Shown here: positions 18,678 to 29,003 of the stretch, piece by piece
Numbering within the stretch: the first letter of the stretch is position 1
Layout of the letters: each line of letters opens with the position of its first letter
Origin: Pseudomonas fluorescens
Lineage (GTDB): Bacteria; Pseudomonadota; Gammaproteobacteria; Pseudomonadales; Pseudomonadaceae
Reading direction: 5' to 3'
NCBI RefSeq assembly: GCF_001307275.1
Contig: NZ_CP012831.1
Span: forward strand, 3,216,501 to 3,280,500
Length of the DNA: 64,000 nucleotides
The notes under the pieces: model-generated
Told to the model about the DNA's origin: nothing
Seen by the model: the letters and a program-made list of their open reading frames with translations, nothing else
Database searches by the model: none
Position numbers and translations under genes: made by a program

Positions 18678-18764
18678 TGTGGGAGCGAGCTTGCTCGCGA
18701 TAGCGTCGGTTCAGTCAGCACTTTCATGGACTGACAGACCGCTATCGCGAGCAAGCTCCCACAG
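18678..18764. repeat. REP doublet (REPIN), copy 3, left flank of toxin-antitoxin pair
   Basis: TGTGGGAGCGAGCTTGCTCG and inverted partner. The right arm has lost three bases (GCAAGCTCCC). The loop sequence is almost identical to that of copy 4 at 19554. Confidence 0.94.
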
Positions 18765-18838
18765 AAACTCTCCTTAGCAATTGCTTGCGCGATCAACAGG
18801 AGCAGATACCCGCCCAAACTCCTATGGTTATTCCCTTG

Positions 18839-18852
18839 AGGTTATATATCCT
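18839..18852. promoter_or_regulatory. Candidate promoter/operator of the toxin-antitoxin operon
   Basis: AGGTTATATATCCT is a near-perfect palindrome that includes a TATATAT -10-like core 16 bases before the toxin start. Antitoxins of this kind usually repress at such sites. By-eye call. Confidence 0.4.
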
Positions 18853-18867
18853 GGGTGGCATATTTGA

Positions 18868-19233
18868 ATGAAATGGGACGTTGAATACACTGACGAATTT
18901 GAGAGGTGGTGGAACCGTCTCTGTGAGTCAGAGCAAGACTCTGTACAGGCCTCGGTAATGCTGCTCGGCGACACCGGGCCGTATCTGGGCTTTCCTCACA
19001 CCAGTGATATCAAGGGTTCGCGCCATGGCAACCTTCGTGAGTTACGAGTGCAACACGCGGGTAGGCCTTATCGTGTGCTCTATGCGTTTGATCCTCGCCG
19101 CTGCGCCATCCTGCTGATCGGGGGAGACAAGACCGGCCAGGGCCGTTGGTATCAGGAATATGTGCCTTTGGCCGAACGCCTCTATGACGAGCATTTGGAA
19201 GTATTGAAGAGAGAGGGCTTTGACAATGGCTAA
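18868..19233 (+). CDS. RelE/HigB-like toxin (phage Gp49 type)
   Basis: The 121-residue protein begins MKWDVEYTDEFERWW and carries the family core GNLRELRVQHAGRPYRVLYA, followed by ILLIGGDKTGQ and a basic C terminus. This is the RelE/ParE superfamily, Gp49/HigB-like branch, which typically cleaves mRNA on the ribosome. The gene precedes and overlaps its antitoxin by eight bases, the HigBA order (toxin first). The pair is enclosed by two near-identical REP doublets. Confidence 0.9.
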   Translation: MKWDVEYTDEFERWWNRLCESEQDSVQASVMLLGDTGPYLGFPHTSDIKGSRHGNLRELRVQHAGRPYRVLYAFDPRRCAILLIGGDKTGQGRWYQEYVPLAERLYDEHLEVLKREGFDNG

Positions 19234-19540
19234 GAAATTTTCCGACTTGATGGCGCGTCGGTCGCCTGACTCCCAGGCTCGTGCACAGGCTCTGTATCAG
19301 ACGTTGCGTGCAGAAATGCCGTTGCACGAGTTGCGCCAGGCGCAGGAGTTGAGCCAGGAGGCCTTGGCCAAGGCACTGCATATCAACCAGGCGGCAGTCT
19401 CGAAAATGGAGCGTCGGACGGATATGTACATCAGCACGTTGCGAAATTACATCCGGGCCATGGGGGGGGAATTGGAGATTATCGCGACCTTTCCAGAGGG
19501 GCAGGTCAGGATCGAAAATTTCTCCCATCCAACACCGTAA
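19226..19540 (+). CDS. XRE-family antitoxin of the toxin-antitoxin pair
   Basis: The 104-residue product has a clear helix-turn-helix, LSQEALAKALHINQAAVSKMERR, preceded by an N-terminal helix region and followed by the C-terminal GGELEIIATF segment common in HigA-like antitoxins of this branch. The ATG at 19226 has AGAGAGGG nine bases upstream; an alternative TTG at 19220 adds two residues. It should bind both the toxin and the operon's operator. Confidence 0.9.
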   Translation: MAKKFSDLMARRSPDSQARAQALYQTLRAEMPLHELRQAQELSQEALAKALHINQAAVSKMERRTDMYISTLRNYIRAMGGELEIIATFPEGQVRIENFSHPTP

Positions 19541-19553
19541 CTGGCGATATTCC

Positions 19554-19643
19554 TGTGGGAGCGAGCTTGCTCGCGATAGCGCCGGTTCAGTCAGCACTTT
19601 CGTGGACTGACAGACCGCTATCGCGAGCAAGCTCGCTCCCACA
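19554..19643. repeat. REP doublet (REPIN), copy 4, right flank of toxin-antitoxin pair
   Basis: Full-length arms in the same orientation as copy 3. The central 40 bases between the arms differ from copy 3 at only about two positions. Confidence 0.95.
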
Positions 19644-19665
19644 AGGTAAGTCGCATGTATAAGCG

Positions 19666-20148
19666 CTAGACCGGTTGGCCCCGATCGATCTTGCTGCTGA
19701 GGATGATCGAGGTGGTGGTCTTCTCCACACCGTCCACGCTGCCGATCTGGTCCAGCAACTGGTCCAGTTGTTCCGGTGAATCGGTGCGCAGCCAGGCGAC
19801 GTAATCGAACTCACCGCTGACCGCGCACAGTTGCTGGACTTGGGCCATGGCGCTCAAGCGTCGCAGCACGTCCTTGCCGGAGCGCGGTTGCACCTTGATG
19901 CCCACGTAAGCCTGCAAGCCGCCATCAATCACCCGTTGGCCCAGGCGCACGCCATACCCGGTAATGACCTTGGTCTTTTCCAGGCGCGCCAAGCGCGAAG
20001 TGACGGTCGTGCGGGCGATACCCAACTGCCGGGCCAGCATGGCGACGCTTTCCCGGGCATTGATTTGCAGGGCCGCGATCAGTTGGCGGTCGATTTCGTC
20101 GAGGACGGGAGGGCGGGTGTCAGGCAAGGTGGGCTCCGGCGTGGGCAT
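19666..20148 (-). CDS. Lrp/AsnC family transcriptional regulator
   Basis: The 160-residue product has an N-terminal winged helix-turn-helix (DEIDRQLIAALQINARESVA, then LARQLGIARTTVTSRLARLE) and a C-terminal effector-binding RAM domain ending in TTTSIILSSKIDRG. I start it at MPTPEPTLPD (20148); the 40 extra codons upstream overlap the next gene and look non-family. It lies upstream of davBA on the same strand, with the REP-framed toxin-antitoxin cassette between, so it is a likely regulator of lysine catabolism. That role is inferred from position. Confidence 0.93.
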   Translation of the reverse strand: MPTPEPTLPDTRPPVLDEIDRQLIAALQINARESVAMLARQLGIARTTVTSRLARLEKTKVITGYGVRLGQRVIDGGLQAYVGIKVQPRSGKDVLRRLSAMAQVQQLCAVSGEFDYVAWLRTDSPEQLDQLLDQIGSVDGVEKTTTSIILSSKIDRGQPV

Positions 20149-20162
20149 CGATGGCGAGCATG

Positions 20163-22526
20163 TTACAGGCTCTCGCGTTCGAAATAGCCAATGGCGGGTA
20201 AGGTCAACGCTCGCCAGGCGGGGGCCAGGTGTACTTGCGTAGACCTTAGCCAGAAACCGTCCTGGCACACCAGCTGTTCAGCGGGCGCTTGCAGCAAAAG
20301 GGTCAGAGGCAATGACTGTATTGAACCTGGGTCCTCGTCGTCCTCTGCTTCCCAATCGCGTTCAAAACAGCGCACGTGCACCTGATCGTCGGCGAAGTCT
20401 TCAAACAGAGGGCGTTGACCCAGCCATTGCGGATGTACTCGCAACGTGTGCGCCTGGACATCCAGCAGCAGCAACTGCCAGCCTCGATAGCTGCCACACA
20501 GCTCGGTCACGTCGGTAGCCATACAGGTCAGGGCCAGATAGCGACCATTCGCCGACCAGATCATCGAGGGTGCCAGGTCGGTCAACGCGCAGCCTGATGC
20601 TGTCAGCAGATGGCCGCCAAGCCGAGGCGTCCGCGCCCGCATCCAACTGTCGGCATATTCCGTCTCGCTGCCGAACAACCAGGCGGCATCTCGATGGTCG
20701 GGTGCGGGCTGGATGAAGTCGCCATCGGCGTTGGCCACTTGCGGGCGATCCACCAGACGCCAAGGTGTAACGCTGTGCAGGTGTGAATCGGTCACCTGCA
20801 GCTCCACGGTGTTGTAGAACAGCCGGGATTGCTCGTCGGGTTGAAAGAACGAAGAGTCGCTATCGCTCTGCGGCGCGGGGATATTGAAGCGTTGCAGCGC
20901 GCTGCTCTCCAGGTCTTGATCGAGACGGCCGGCCACCACCGCCAGGCTCAGCCGGCCTGCGCGGAAATCGAGCAGGCGAGCGACCCACATCGTGGGCCCC
21001 TGCAGTAGCTGTCGCTCCTTCAGATCGGCAACCACCCCGTGGGTCGCGACCGTCGTGGCACCGTCGAAGGGCAGCAGGGCCAGGTAACGTCCGCAATCGG
21101 AGACCCGATGATCCAACAACCAGCGGCCAGGCAATTGCCAGTCGCCGATCTGACAGCGATAACCGCCCAGCCCGTCGGGATTATCGCCAAGCCAGGTCAA
21201 CCGTGCGCGCACCCCGTCCTGCATCGGCTGCGTTTCGATGGATGAATCGCCGCGCTGGCCTTGGCTGTCCAGCGGCATCGCGATGGTCATGCGGGTCAAC
21301 GCAAACTCGCCCTCCTGCACGCGACCTTGGGCATCGTGACCGACCTGGGTCTCGCTATCGCCGTGGATGCTGTCCAAGCGGTAGCCATAACGCCCGGAGC
21401 CCGGTCGCGGATAGTCAAGGTACGAGCCGATCTGCACATGGCTTGCGTCGAGACCCAGCAACTCGTGCCAATAGAAGGACGGTTCTGCTTCGCTCTTCAC
21501 CCAAGGCGAGGGCAGGGCGCGCCAGCCCAGGTCGAGCTGCCACAGCCAATACTGGTCGCCGTCTGCATGAGGGGGTTGTTCCTGGGCCAGACACACCAGG
21601 GCGCGTTGATCGCTGCTCCATACCAACGGCGCATCGGCCGCCATCGACAGGCCGGCCGGTTGCCCGTTGACGCTGATGGCGTAGCGCGGTGAAACCAGCG
21701 GTTCCAGCGGCTGGGCCAGGTCGCGAAACGTCGCGGGCAAGGCAATGTCGCCCCGCAGGCAGTGCTGGCCGTCCGCAGAACGCCGCTCGAAGGCCTGCTG
21801 AACCTGCTCCGGATGCCAATCGGAGTCCAGCCAGAGGTCGGCGAAGGGGACCAAGTGGGTAACGCTGGCCGTCTGGAATAGCTCATCCAGTCGGATTTCG
21901 CGAACGCTGTCGTCCACCAGTGGGCTATGGCGCCCGCTCAACACGCCGAGATCAAAAGCGTCCAACTCCCAGAGTTCGCTGTCGGCACAGCGGTATACCT
22001 GGCGCTGTTGACGGTCGAGGACGACCAGCCCCCAGTTCTGCCTGGACGGTACGGTCGCCGCAAAATAGCGCCCGTCGCGGGAGAACAGTGACGAAGAGCC
22101 GAGGCCTTGCAGGAGCACGCCATCGGGAAACAGATAGTCGCAATAGGTGGGGCCGCCCATGGCGATTTCACTGTGGTTGAACACCCGGATCGGTTCGCCT
22201 TCAGGCGTCAGTTGCGGCTCGCTTCCACCCCAGGCACTGGCGCCCTTGCCAGAAACGGGCGCCAAGCCCAGACGCCGCTCCCAGGTGCTGACGCCCGCCA
22301 GCCCGCCGCCGATGCAGGCGATGGCCGCCAGGATGCCCCACCACTCAGGCAAGGCCCGACCCACGCTGAAACCCAGGCCGAACACGGCGCCGACGATCAA
22401 CCTGCCACAGACTCGCCCGGCCGACAGAAAACCGAATCGTGCGGCAAGCCCCATCAGCAGGCCGAAGAACAACACCGCTAACAAAGCCAATGGAGGCGGC
22501 AATATCGTGACGAAAAAAGCCGGCAC
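20163..22526 (-). CDS. Large uncharacterised membrane-anchored protein (787 residues)
   Basis: I recognise no family. The first 85 residues hold about three hydrophobic segments (PPPLALLAVLFFGLLMGLAA, then GRLIVGAVFGLGFSVG and GILAAIACIGGGLAGV). The remaining 700 residues are soluble, tryptophan-rich and contain repeated 'SRDGRYFAA', 'SDCGRYLALL', 'SANGRYLALT' segments spaced about 250-400 residues apart, a signature of beta-propeller blades of the WD40/TolB sort. The start is a GTG at 22526; hydrophobic codons continue in frame upstream with no start codon, so the true N terminus is uncertain. The Lrp gene follows 14 bases after its stop. Confidence 0.75.
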   Translation of the reverse strand: MPAFFVTILPPPLALLAVLFFGLLMGLAARFGFLSAGRVCGRLIVGAVFGLGFSVGRALPEWWGILAAIACIGGGLAGVSTWERRLGLAPVSGKGASAWGGSEPQLTPEGEPIRVFNHSEIAMGGPTYCDYLFPDGVLLQGLGSSSLFSRDGRYFAATVPSRQNWGLVVLDRQQRQVYRCADSELWELDAFDLGVLSGRHSPLVDDSVREIRLDELFQTASVTHLVPFADLWLDSDWHPEQVQQAFERRSADGQHCLRGDIALPATFRDLAQPLEPLVSPRYAISVNGQPAGLSMAADAPLVWSSDQRALVCLAQEQPPHADGDQYWLWQLDLGWRALPSPWVKSEAEPSFYWHELLGLDASHVQIGSYLDYPRPGSGRYGYRLDSIHGDSETQVGHDAQGRVQEGEFALTRMTIAMPLDSQGQRGDSSIETQPMQDGVRARLTWLGDNPDGLGGYRCQIGDWQLPGRWLLDHRVSDCGRYLALLPFDGATTVATHGVVADLKERQLLQGPTMWVARLLDFRAGRLSLAVVAGRLDQDLESSALQRFNIPAPQSDSDSSFFQPDEQSRLFYNTVELQVTDSHLHSVTPWRLVDRPQVANADGDFIQPAPDHRDAAWLFGSETEYADSWMRARTPRLGGHLLTASGCALTDLAPSMIWSANGRYLALTCMATDVTELCGSYRGWQLLLLDVQAHTLRVHPQWLGQRPLFEDFADDQVHVRCFERDWEAEDDEDPGSIQSLPLTLLLQAPAEQLVCQDGFWLRSTQVHLAPAWRALTLPAIGYFERESL

Positions 22527-22780
22527 CAGCAGGATGCCGAGTTGCCAGAACAGTTCAAGAAACAGTCGGGAGAGGCTGGGGCTGGCGATGATGGGGATCT
22601 CGCTTGAGGAGGTTGAACGGCTTGGACGTGGGGTCTTCGCCCGTCGTTAATTCCCCAGAGTATTACTTCCAGGTGAGTCGAGGAACAAGGAAAGAGGGCG
22701 GGCAGTTGCCAAAGTTGCTATCGCGGTCAAACAACGGCGAGCTTTTGACGTCGATTCGGGGACGGATGTTTCGGTGAAAG

Positions 22781-22939
22781 GTGAGTACGTTAACTGCGAG
22801 GGGATATCCGCTCGAAAAGGGTGACCCGTCGGTGGGGATGCTTGCCTATGCACGAGTCCTGGGGGCCCTGGATTGTGAGTTCGCCGTGGTACCGGCTGCG
22901 ATGCCTACGCTTGAGGAAATCCAGGGAGTGTTCGACTGA
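22781..22939 (+). pseudogene. Remnant of an XRE-type antitoxin/regulator (C-terminal part)
   Basis: A 52-codon frame reads LEKGDPSVGMLAYARVLGAL, the well-known helix-turn-helix C-terminal pattern of HipB-like XRE proteins, and ends with AMPTLEEIQGVFD. An in-frame stop lies just upstream (22774), and the N-terminal helix-turn-helix half is missing or shifted out of frame. It is probably a decayed antitoxin gene; the partner gene is no longer recognisable. Confidence 0.65.
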
Positions 22940-23096
22940 TGACGACCTTGCTACGGGTAGCAACGCCTCAGGTGCTGACCCGCTCGACTGAACTTTGTGA
23001 ACAAGCAGCGAATGGGGTCGCAGCCATCAGGCAGTGTGCAGAGCCGTTTTATGAAGACCTTCGCCTAGGGCGCAAGAGTCAACAGGCTCAAGAACG

Positions 23097-23124
23097 CAAA
23101 AGCCGCGCAATGCGCGGCTTTTTG
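23097..23124 (-). terminator. Terminator downstream of the tRNA gene
   Basis: On the minus strand, AAAAAGCCGCGC-ATT-GCGCGGCTTTT lies directly after the tRNA 3' end. The A and T runs on both sides make it bidirectional. Confidence 0.88.
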
Positions 23125-23126
23125 TA

Positions 23127-23203
23127 TGGTGGGCCCACACGGACTCGAACCGTGGACCAAAGGATTATGAGTCCTCTGCTCTAACCAACTGAGCTATAGG
23201 CCC
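23127..23203 (-). tRNA. tRNA with CAT anticodon, probably tRNA-Ile2 (lysidine type)
   Basis: A full 77-base cloverleaf includes the encoded CCA. The acceptor GGGCCTA pairs with TGGGCCC, the D arm is GCTCAGTTGGTTAGAGC, the anticodon loop is CTCATAA (CAT at 23167-23169) and the T arm contains GGTTCGAGTCC. A CAT anticodon means elongator Met or AUA-reading Ile2. The variable-loop region TTGGTC resembles E. coli ileX more than the elongator Met tRNA, so I favour Ile2, in which C34 would be modified to lysidine by TilS. Confidence 0.95.
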
Positions 23204-23218
23204 TCAGTAGGCCGCGGA

Positions 23219-26200
23219 TTATAGCGACGGTTTCTCGGCTGTGCTATCCGAAAAATCCGATACGCTCACACGAAGAAACGTTGCGGCAAACTCGTCGGCG
23301 CACAGGGGCAGGCTGACGATGTAGCCCTGGATCTGTTCGCAACCTTCTTCGGCCAGGAATTGCTGCTGGGCCAGGGTTTCGACGCCCTCGGCGATGATGG
23401 TGAATTGCATGCTGCGGCCCAGGGCGATGATTGCCCGCACGATGGCCGCATCGTGTGGGTCGTCGGGCAGGCCGCGGACGAAGGACTGGTCGATCTTGAG
23501 GATGTCCAGCGGCAGGCGCTTGAGGTAGCTCAGGGAGGAATAGCCCGTGCCGAAGTCGTCGATGGCCAGTTGCACACCGAGGTTCTTCAACTGGTGCAGC
23601 ACCGTCAGGGCCTCTTCGGCCTGGCTCATGATGAAGTTCTCGGTAATTTCCAGTTGCAATAAGTCGGGCCGGAGCTGGTGTTCGCGCAGCAGTTGTTCGA
23701 TACGCCCCAGCAGGTTGGGCTGGCGCAGTTGGGCGCCGGCCAGGTTGACCGACAGGGAGCCGAGGCTTTCGTAGGTGCTGTTCCATTCGCACAGTTGCCG
23801 GCAGGCGCGTTCCAGTACCCAGTCGCCAATTTGCAGGATCATGCCGTTTTCTTCCGCCAACGGGATGAAATGTTCGGGGGGAACGTCGCCAAATGTCGGG
23901 TGATACCAGCGAATCAGCGCCTCGGCCCCCACCAGTCGGTTGTCGGCGAGGCTGATTTTCGGTTGGAAGGACAGTGACAGCTCGTTGCGTTCAATCGCTC
24001 GGCGCAGTTCGTGTTCCAGGGCCACGCGCTCGCTCGCCTGGGCGGTGAGGTCGCGGGTGTAGCTTTCCACCCGGTTACGCCCCTTGGCCTTGGAGCGGTA
24101 CATCGCCGCGTCGGCATTCTTGACCAGCGTGGCGACGTCGCAGCCGTCCTGGGGGTAGAGGCTGGTGCCGATGCTGGCGCTGATGAAAAACTCGTGCTCG
24201 CCGGCCTGGAACGGTGCGGTAAAGCAGTTCAACAGTTTTTGGGCGATGTGCTCGGCATCGCTGGGCTGTTGCAGGCCTGGCAGCAGGATAATGAATTCGT
24301 CGCCGCCCAGGCGCGCCACGGTGTCGATGTCGCGCAGCTGCTCGCGCAAGCGCACGGCAATGCCCTTGAGCAGGAGGTCGCCGACTGGGTGCCCGAGGCT
24401 GTCATTGATGTGCTTGAAGCGGTCCAGGTCCAGGAACAGCACGGCACCCTGGCCGCCGTTTTCCTGCTGGCCGTTGAGCGCCGCCAGCAAGCGGCTTTCG
24501 AACAGCGTGCGATTGGGCAGGCCCGTCAGCGGGTCGTGGTGAGCCTGGTAGTCGAGCCGGGCCTGGGCGTGCTTGAGGCTGGAGATATCGGCGAAGACCG
24601 CGACGAAATGGGTGATCTGTCGGCCCCGATTGCGCACCGCGCTGATGGTCAGCCAACTGGGGTACAGCTCGCCGTTCTTGCGTCGGTTGGAGATCTCTCC
24701 CTGCCAGTGTCCCTCCGCGGTCAACTGGTGCCACATCGCGGCGTAAAACGCGCTGTCATGCAGGCCGGAAGCCAACAACCGAGGCGTATGGCCCAAGGCT
24801 TCGGTTTCGCTGTAGCCGGTGATTTCGGTGAAGGCCCGGTTCACGGCGCTGATGTGCTGTTGCGTATCGGTGATCAGTACGCCTTCGGCAGTGCTTTCGA
24901 ACACGGTGGCGGCCTGTTGCAGTTTTTCCTGCATCAGGTGGCGCTCGGTGATGTCCCGGGCGATGGTCAGCATGCAGTCTTCGTTGCCGATGGGCAGGGG
25001 GCGGCTGGACACTTCGCAGAGCCGGATCTGTCCGTCGTTGCGGCGGATATGGCAGCTGAAATCCTTCACGAAGCCGTCCCGTTGCAACAGGTCGAGCATC
25101 TGCTTGCGTTCGTTGAGATTGACCCAGATGCCCAGGTCCAGGGTAGAGCGGTCCACCGACAGGGCGCTGTTGAAGCCGGTAATGCGGCTGAACCCTTCGT
25201 TGACCTCGATCAACAGGCCATCGCTTTGCCGGGACAGCAGCAGTCCATCGGGCGAGGCGTGGAACGCCTTGGCGAACTTCTCTTCGGAGGTCTGCAATTG
25301 CTGCTGGGTTTCCTTGAGCTGGCTGATGTCCCGCACCACCACGACCAGGGCTGGCGTCGTGTCGAGGTCGAAGGGTTCAGCGGAGATCAGCCCGGTGAAT
25401 ACCTGGCCGTTGCTGCGACGAAAGGGCATTTCCAGGTTGCGAATGCTGCCGGCCTGCAAACGCTGCAACAGGCTCGGCCCCACGCCCTGGATGCCCCAGA
25501 TATTCAGTTCGGTTGCGTTGTGCCCCACCACTTCTGCGGCGCTCAGGCCGATCTGCTCTTCGAACGCCTTGTTGACCTCCAGCAGGCAACCGTCCAACAG
25601 CCGGGCTATCACCAGGATGTCCGGACACTGGCGGAACACCGAGGCAAATTTCTGCTCCGAAAGACGCAGCGCTTCCTCGGTGCGCTTGGCTTCGCTGATA
25701 TCGATCATCAATCCGCGCATCAGCGGCTCGTGCCCGTGTTCGATCAGGCTGACAATGTCGCGCACCCACAGGCAGCGACCATCGGCCGTGATGACCCGGT
25801 AATCGATGCAGTGATCGCGACCCGCCAGCACTTCATGGTCGCAATAGGTCTGGGCGCGGATCAGGTCGGCCGGATGAATGATGTTGCGCCAGAAGCCCGG
25901 GACCAGCCAATGGGAGAGGGGATAGCCCAACAGGTCTTCGGCGTGAGGTGACACGTAGCTGTAGGTGAAATCGCTGACCCTTGCCTCCCAGGCAATGGCC
26001 GACAGGCTCTCCACCAGCCCACGGTAATGGTATTCGCTGCTGCGCAGCTCCTGCTCAAGCTCCACCCGACGGGCGATTTCCGAGCTGAGCCGGCGATTGA
26101 TGCGAATCACCACCGCCAGTATGCCGACCAGGAGCAGCAGCGCAGGCAGGCCGTAAAACAGTAAATCTGACCAGAGCTGGCCATAGTCGTGCACATTGCC

Positions 26201-26962
26201 GATCCACTTCTGCTGGATCTCGGCGACCTCGGCCGGGCTCATGTCTGCCAGGACTTTGTCCAGGATGCCCACCAATACCTTGTTGTCTCGAGGGACGGCC
26301 ATTGCCAATTGATAGCGATAAGGCGTTTCCCCGCTGACATAAAGGCCTTCGAGCTTGAGCTGGCGCAGGCTCCAGACACTGGAAGCGAGATCGCCCACCA
26401 CCGCGTCCACTTCATCGGTCGCCAGTGCTTGCAGGGCTGAACTGACGTTAGGCAGCGCCACCAGGTTCAGGTCGGGATGATGGTTGCGCAGCAATTCATG
26501 AGGCGCGTAGTTCTCCACCACGGCGATTTTCAGCCCATACAGCTCCTTGAGGCTGTGAGGCTGGGCGCCACCGTAATGGGCCAGGATGACAATGGGGAAG
26601 TCCAGGTAGGGGCGGGTAAATGCCAGGTAATTCTGGCGCTCCGGAGTGGACATGATGCCAGGCAATAGGTCGATATTGCCCTGTCCGACCTGCTCCAGTA
26701 CGGCAGTCCAGCTGGCCGGCTCGACGGGCGTGAGCCTGACGGCCAACCGTTCACGGATGATCTCGATGTAGTCGGCGGCCAGGCCCTGATAGCGACCTTG
26801 ATCGTCGCGAAACTCAAACGGCGGCCATGAGGCGTCGACACCCAGGCGCAGGTCGGGGTGGTCCTTGAGCCAGCGGAGCTCCTCATCGGTGAGCGTCAAC
26901 GCGCCAGCTGTTGCGGTCCAGGTGATCAATGACAGCAAAAGCGCGGCCGTCAGTCTGGGCAT
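23219..26962 (-). CDS. rmcA: RmcA-like c-di-GMP protein: SBP-TM-PAS-GGDEF-EAL
   Basis: The 1247-residue protein has a signal peptide, a periplasmic solute-binding type 3 domain (about 25-260), a membrane helix (267-287), about four PAS domains (310-810), a GGDEF domain with intact RLGGDEFIILL and an EAL domain with GAEALIRW, LEITENFIM and IDDFGTGYSSLSYLK. Both output motifs look active. Length, architecture and position next to rpoD match PA0575, RmcA, the redox-responsive c-di-GMP modulator of P. aeruginosa. I chose MPRLTAALLLS (26962) because it begins a proper signal peptide; the 32 upstream codons do not. Confidence 0.92.
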   Translation of the reverse strand: MPRLTAALLLSLITWTATAGALTLTDEELRWLKDHPDLRLGVDASWPPFEFRDDQGRYQGLAADYIEIIRERLAVRLTPVEPASWTAVLEQVGQGNIDLLPGIMSTPERQNYLAFTRPYLDFPIVILAHYGGAQPHSLKELYGLKIAVVENYAPHELLRNHHPDLNLVALPNVSSALQALATDEVDAVVGDLASSVWSLRQLKLEGLYVSGETPYRYQLAMAVPRDNKVLVGILDKVLADMSPAEVAEIQQKWIGNVHDYGQLWSDLLFYGLPALLLLVGILAVVIRINRRLSSEIARRVELEQELRSSEYHYRGLVESLSAIAWEARVSDFTYSYVSPHAEDLLGYPLSHWLVPGFWRNIIHPADLIRAQTYCDHEVLAGRDHCIDYRVITADGRCLWVRDIVSLIEHGHEPLMRGLMIDISEAKRTEEALRLSEQKFASVFRQCPDILVIARLLDGCLLEVNKAFEEQIGLSAAEVVGHNATELNIWGIQGVGPSLLQRLQAGSIRNLEMPFRRSNGQVFTGLISAEPFDLDTTPALVVVVRDISQLKETQQQLQTSEEKFAKAFHASPDGLLLSRQSDGLLIEVNEGFSRITGFNSALSVDRSTLDLGIWVNLNERKQMLDLLQRDGFVKDFSCHIRRNDGQIRLCEVSSRPLPIGNEDCMLTIARDITERHLMQEKLQQAATVFESTAEGVLITDTQQHISAVNRAFTEITGYSETEALGHTPRLLASGLHDSAFYAAMWHQLTAEGHWQGEISNRRKNGELYPSWLTISAVRNRGRQITHFVAVFADISSLKHAQARLDYQAHHDPLTGLPNRTLFESRLLAALNGQQENGGQGAVLFLDLDRFKHINDSLGHPVGDLLLKGIAVRLREQLRDIDTVARLGGDEFIILLPGLQQPSDAEHIAQKLLNCFTAPFQAGEHEFFISASIGTSLYPQDGCDVATLVKNADAAMYRSKAKGRNRVESYTRDLTAQASERVALEHELRRAIERNELSLSFQPKISLADNRLVGAEALIRWYHPTFGDVPPEHFIPLAEENGMILQIGDWVLERACRQLCEWNSTYESLGSLSVNLAGAQLRQPNLLGRIEQLLREHQLRPDLLQLEITENFIMSQAEEALTVLHQLKNLGVQLAIDDFGTGYSSLSYLKRLPLDILKIDQSFVRGLPDDPHDAAIVRAIIALGRSMQFTIIAEGVETLAQQQFLAEEGCEQIQGYIVSLPLCADEFAATFLRVSVSDFSDSTAEKPSL

Positions 26963-27055
26963 CACTGTCTCGTCATGGCTTGGGGAGGATGTTTCGAGTG
27001 TAGACGGGCAACAGGGGGGGAGGAGCGTAACGAAGGGGATTTTATCTGCGCATAA

Positions 27056-27083
27056 CAAAACCCCCGGCAGGGCCGGGGGTTTT
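27056..27083 (-). terminator. Terminator of the rpsU-dnaG-rpoD operon
   Basis: AAAACCCCCGGC-CCT-GCCGGGGGTTTT lies six bases after the rpoD stop, an 8 bp G+C stem flanked by A4 and T4. It is symmetric, so it could work in both directions. Confidence 0.93.
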
Positions 27084-27088
27084 GAAGG

Positions 27089-28936
<1,848 letters not shown>

Positions 28937-29003
28937 AACACCCTATCCACTGAAGGTCTTGGCGGGCAAAAAACAAGCCGAGGATTATACCTGAGCTGTG
29001 ACC

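Larger units (their letters stand above)
18510..18867. other. Intergenic region between davB and the toxin gene
   Basis: Bases 18510-18677 are A+T-richer and should hold the davB promoter (minus strand). A REP doublet occupies 18678-18764 and a candidate toxin-antitoxin operator lies at 18839-18852. No gene is seen. Confidence 0.6.
22527..23126. other. Intergenic region with gene remnants
   Basis: Apart from the antitoxin remnant at 22781-22939 and the terminator at 23097-23124, no intact gene is supported. An open frame at 22939-23184 (81 codons) follows the remnant with an ATGA overlap but runs into the tRNA, so it is not a credible intact gene. Confidence 0.55.

Noticed and set aside
24011..25951. 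Plus-strand open frame (646 codons) opposite rmcA
   Set aside because: The opposite strand carries clear PAS and GGDEF domains; the plus-strand product is low-complexity H/V/Q/G-rich.
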